Positions 41,796 through 42,376 of a stretch of 42,376 bases of DNA are shown here, piece by piece. A program made the translations under genes and the position numbers. The notes under the pieces are model-generated. The model worked only from the letters and a program-made list of their open reading frames with translations, had not been told where the DNA came from and ran no database searches. Source of the DNA: a virus; IMG/VR virus record IMGVR_UViG_3300046694_000323, positions 1-42,376 of that record, one strand, 5' to 3'. Within the stretch, counting starts at the first letter, position 1. Every line of letters begins with the position of its first letter.

Positions 41796-42376
41796 TCAAG
41801 GAACAATTACCATCTTTCCAGTAAGCTCCTGTATTTCTTTCTTGAATAGATCAGCATCCGAATTGCTATCGCTTAGATGCAGCAACCATATTTCTTGAAC
41901 CTTTGATAAATCATTTGCTCTGAAGAACTCTTTCACATTTTCTAAGCTAAAATGTGACCGCATTAAACGTTTCTTTCTTCCCTTATCGATGAATCCAGCT
42001 GCAACATTCTCATTCAATATTTTTAATGAATAGTTACATTCCACCATGAAATGTGAGATTCCCTTGAACTTGTATCGAATGTAATAAGTGTCTGTGGCAA
42101 AGAGAAGTTTCTCTCCTTGCTGATTGACTAGGAGATAACCAATTGGTTCAGAAACGTCATGCTCTACTTCAAAAGGAAGGATGGTCCATGTGCCGAGAGT
42201 GAATTGATTCCTAGGCTTAACTGGATGCGCTCTGTGGTGTCCATCAAGCTTTAAGGCATCAAAGGTCCCATAACTTGCGTAAACGTCTATTCCAGCCTTT
42301 AAAATGTCCCTAATCGACTTCACATGATCGTTATGTTCATGGGTGACCAAACAGCCGGAAATGGATGACATTTTGA
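41796..42376 (-). CDS. MBL-fold hydrolase (YycJ/WalJ-like), C-terminal part
   Basis: At least 193 residues reading in from the right edge; the start is on the other end of the window (1-68). The first in-window residues carry THEHNDH, the HxHxDH metal motif. Further family elements are GTWTILPFEVEHDVSEPIGY, KLLFATDTYYIRYKFKGIS with the metal-bridging Asp, MVECNYS and a late His in LRSHFS/LLHLSDSNSD. YycJ-like proteins are reported 5'-3' exonucleases, which would suit a recT-coupled phage protein. Function here is inference. Confidence 0.82.
   Translation of the reverse strand, partial: KMSSISGCLVTHEHNDHVKSIRDILKAGIDVYASYGTFDALKLDGHHRAHPVKPRNQFTLGTWTILPFEVEHDVSEPIGYLLVNQQGEKLLFATDTYYIRYKFKGISHFMVECNYSLKILNENVAAGFIDKGRKKRLMRSHFSLENVKEFFRANDLSKVQEIWLLHLSDSNSDADLFKKEIQELTGKMVIVP

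Overview
The window looks like the complete genome of a temperate podovirus-type phage of a low-GC Gram-positive host, most likely Bacillus or a close relative. Evidence for the host: ribosome binding sites are strong (AAGGAGG type), GTG and TTG starts are frequent, the DNA is AT-rich by eye, a Bacillus-type LexA box is present, and several proteins resemble those of the B. subtilis skin element and other Bacillus prophages (YqaI-like, RecT/YqaK, DnaD-type initiator, DnaC-type loader, IDEAL domain). No tRNA, rRNA or CRISPR array was found, and no clear chromosomal flank is visible.

The two window ends carry the two halves of one metallo-beta-lactamase-fold gene: its start is at 68 reading off the left edge and its C-terminal part is at 41796-42376. 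The molecule was therefore circular or concatemeric, and the window is opened inside that gene, with an estimated few dozen bases missing. With the ends joined, the map is that of a standard temperate phage. The divergent immunity region lies at 4139-5300. The early minus-strand operon runs from about 4400 down to 1 and continues from 42376 to about 31900. The late minus-strand genes follow from about 31600 to 10287. An accessory block (6870-10258), a candidate attP (6825-6860) and a plus-strand serine integrase (5335-6807) close the circle.

Immunity region: a minus-strand Cro-like HTH gene and a plus-strand Xre repressor flank a set of 17-bp operators (type TTGTCCATTTTGGGAAA). One operator fills the spacer of a near-consensus early promoter. 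A related site overlaps the integrase promoter. Between repressor and integrase lies an isolated 35-codon ORF with a perfect -10 box, a near-perfect LexA box and its own terminator, a candidate SOS-triggered induction peptide.

Early region: RecT, a zinc-hook (SbcC/Rad50-like) ATPase, the MBL-fold protein, a Bro-N antirepressor, a LexA-like HTH, a DnaD-type initiator with iterons inside its gene (probable origin), a DnaC-type loader, RusA, an orphan C5 cytosine methyltransferase and many small proteins. An ArpU/sigma-like regulator precedes the late genes.

Late region: small and large terminase, portal, scaffold, major capsid protein, head-tail adaptors, tail nozzle, fibre with an SGNH hydrolase domain, a 1521-residue ejection-type protein, then holin and endolysin. 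No tape measure, tail tube or sheath genes were found, which fits a short-tailed virion. The nozzle gene appears split in two (22078-22299 and 18071-19471) by a fibre/zinc-protein cassette.

Accessory block, at what would be one prophage end: a 720-residue T4SS-like ATPase coupled to a two-TM VirB2/TrbC-like protein and a small DNA-binding-like protein, plus two plus-strand small genes. This block, the SOS peptide, the split nozzle, the RecT-MBL pairing and several plus-strand hairpin units are the parts most worth following up.
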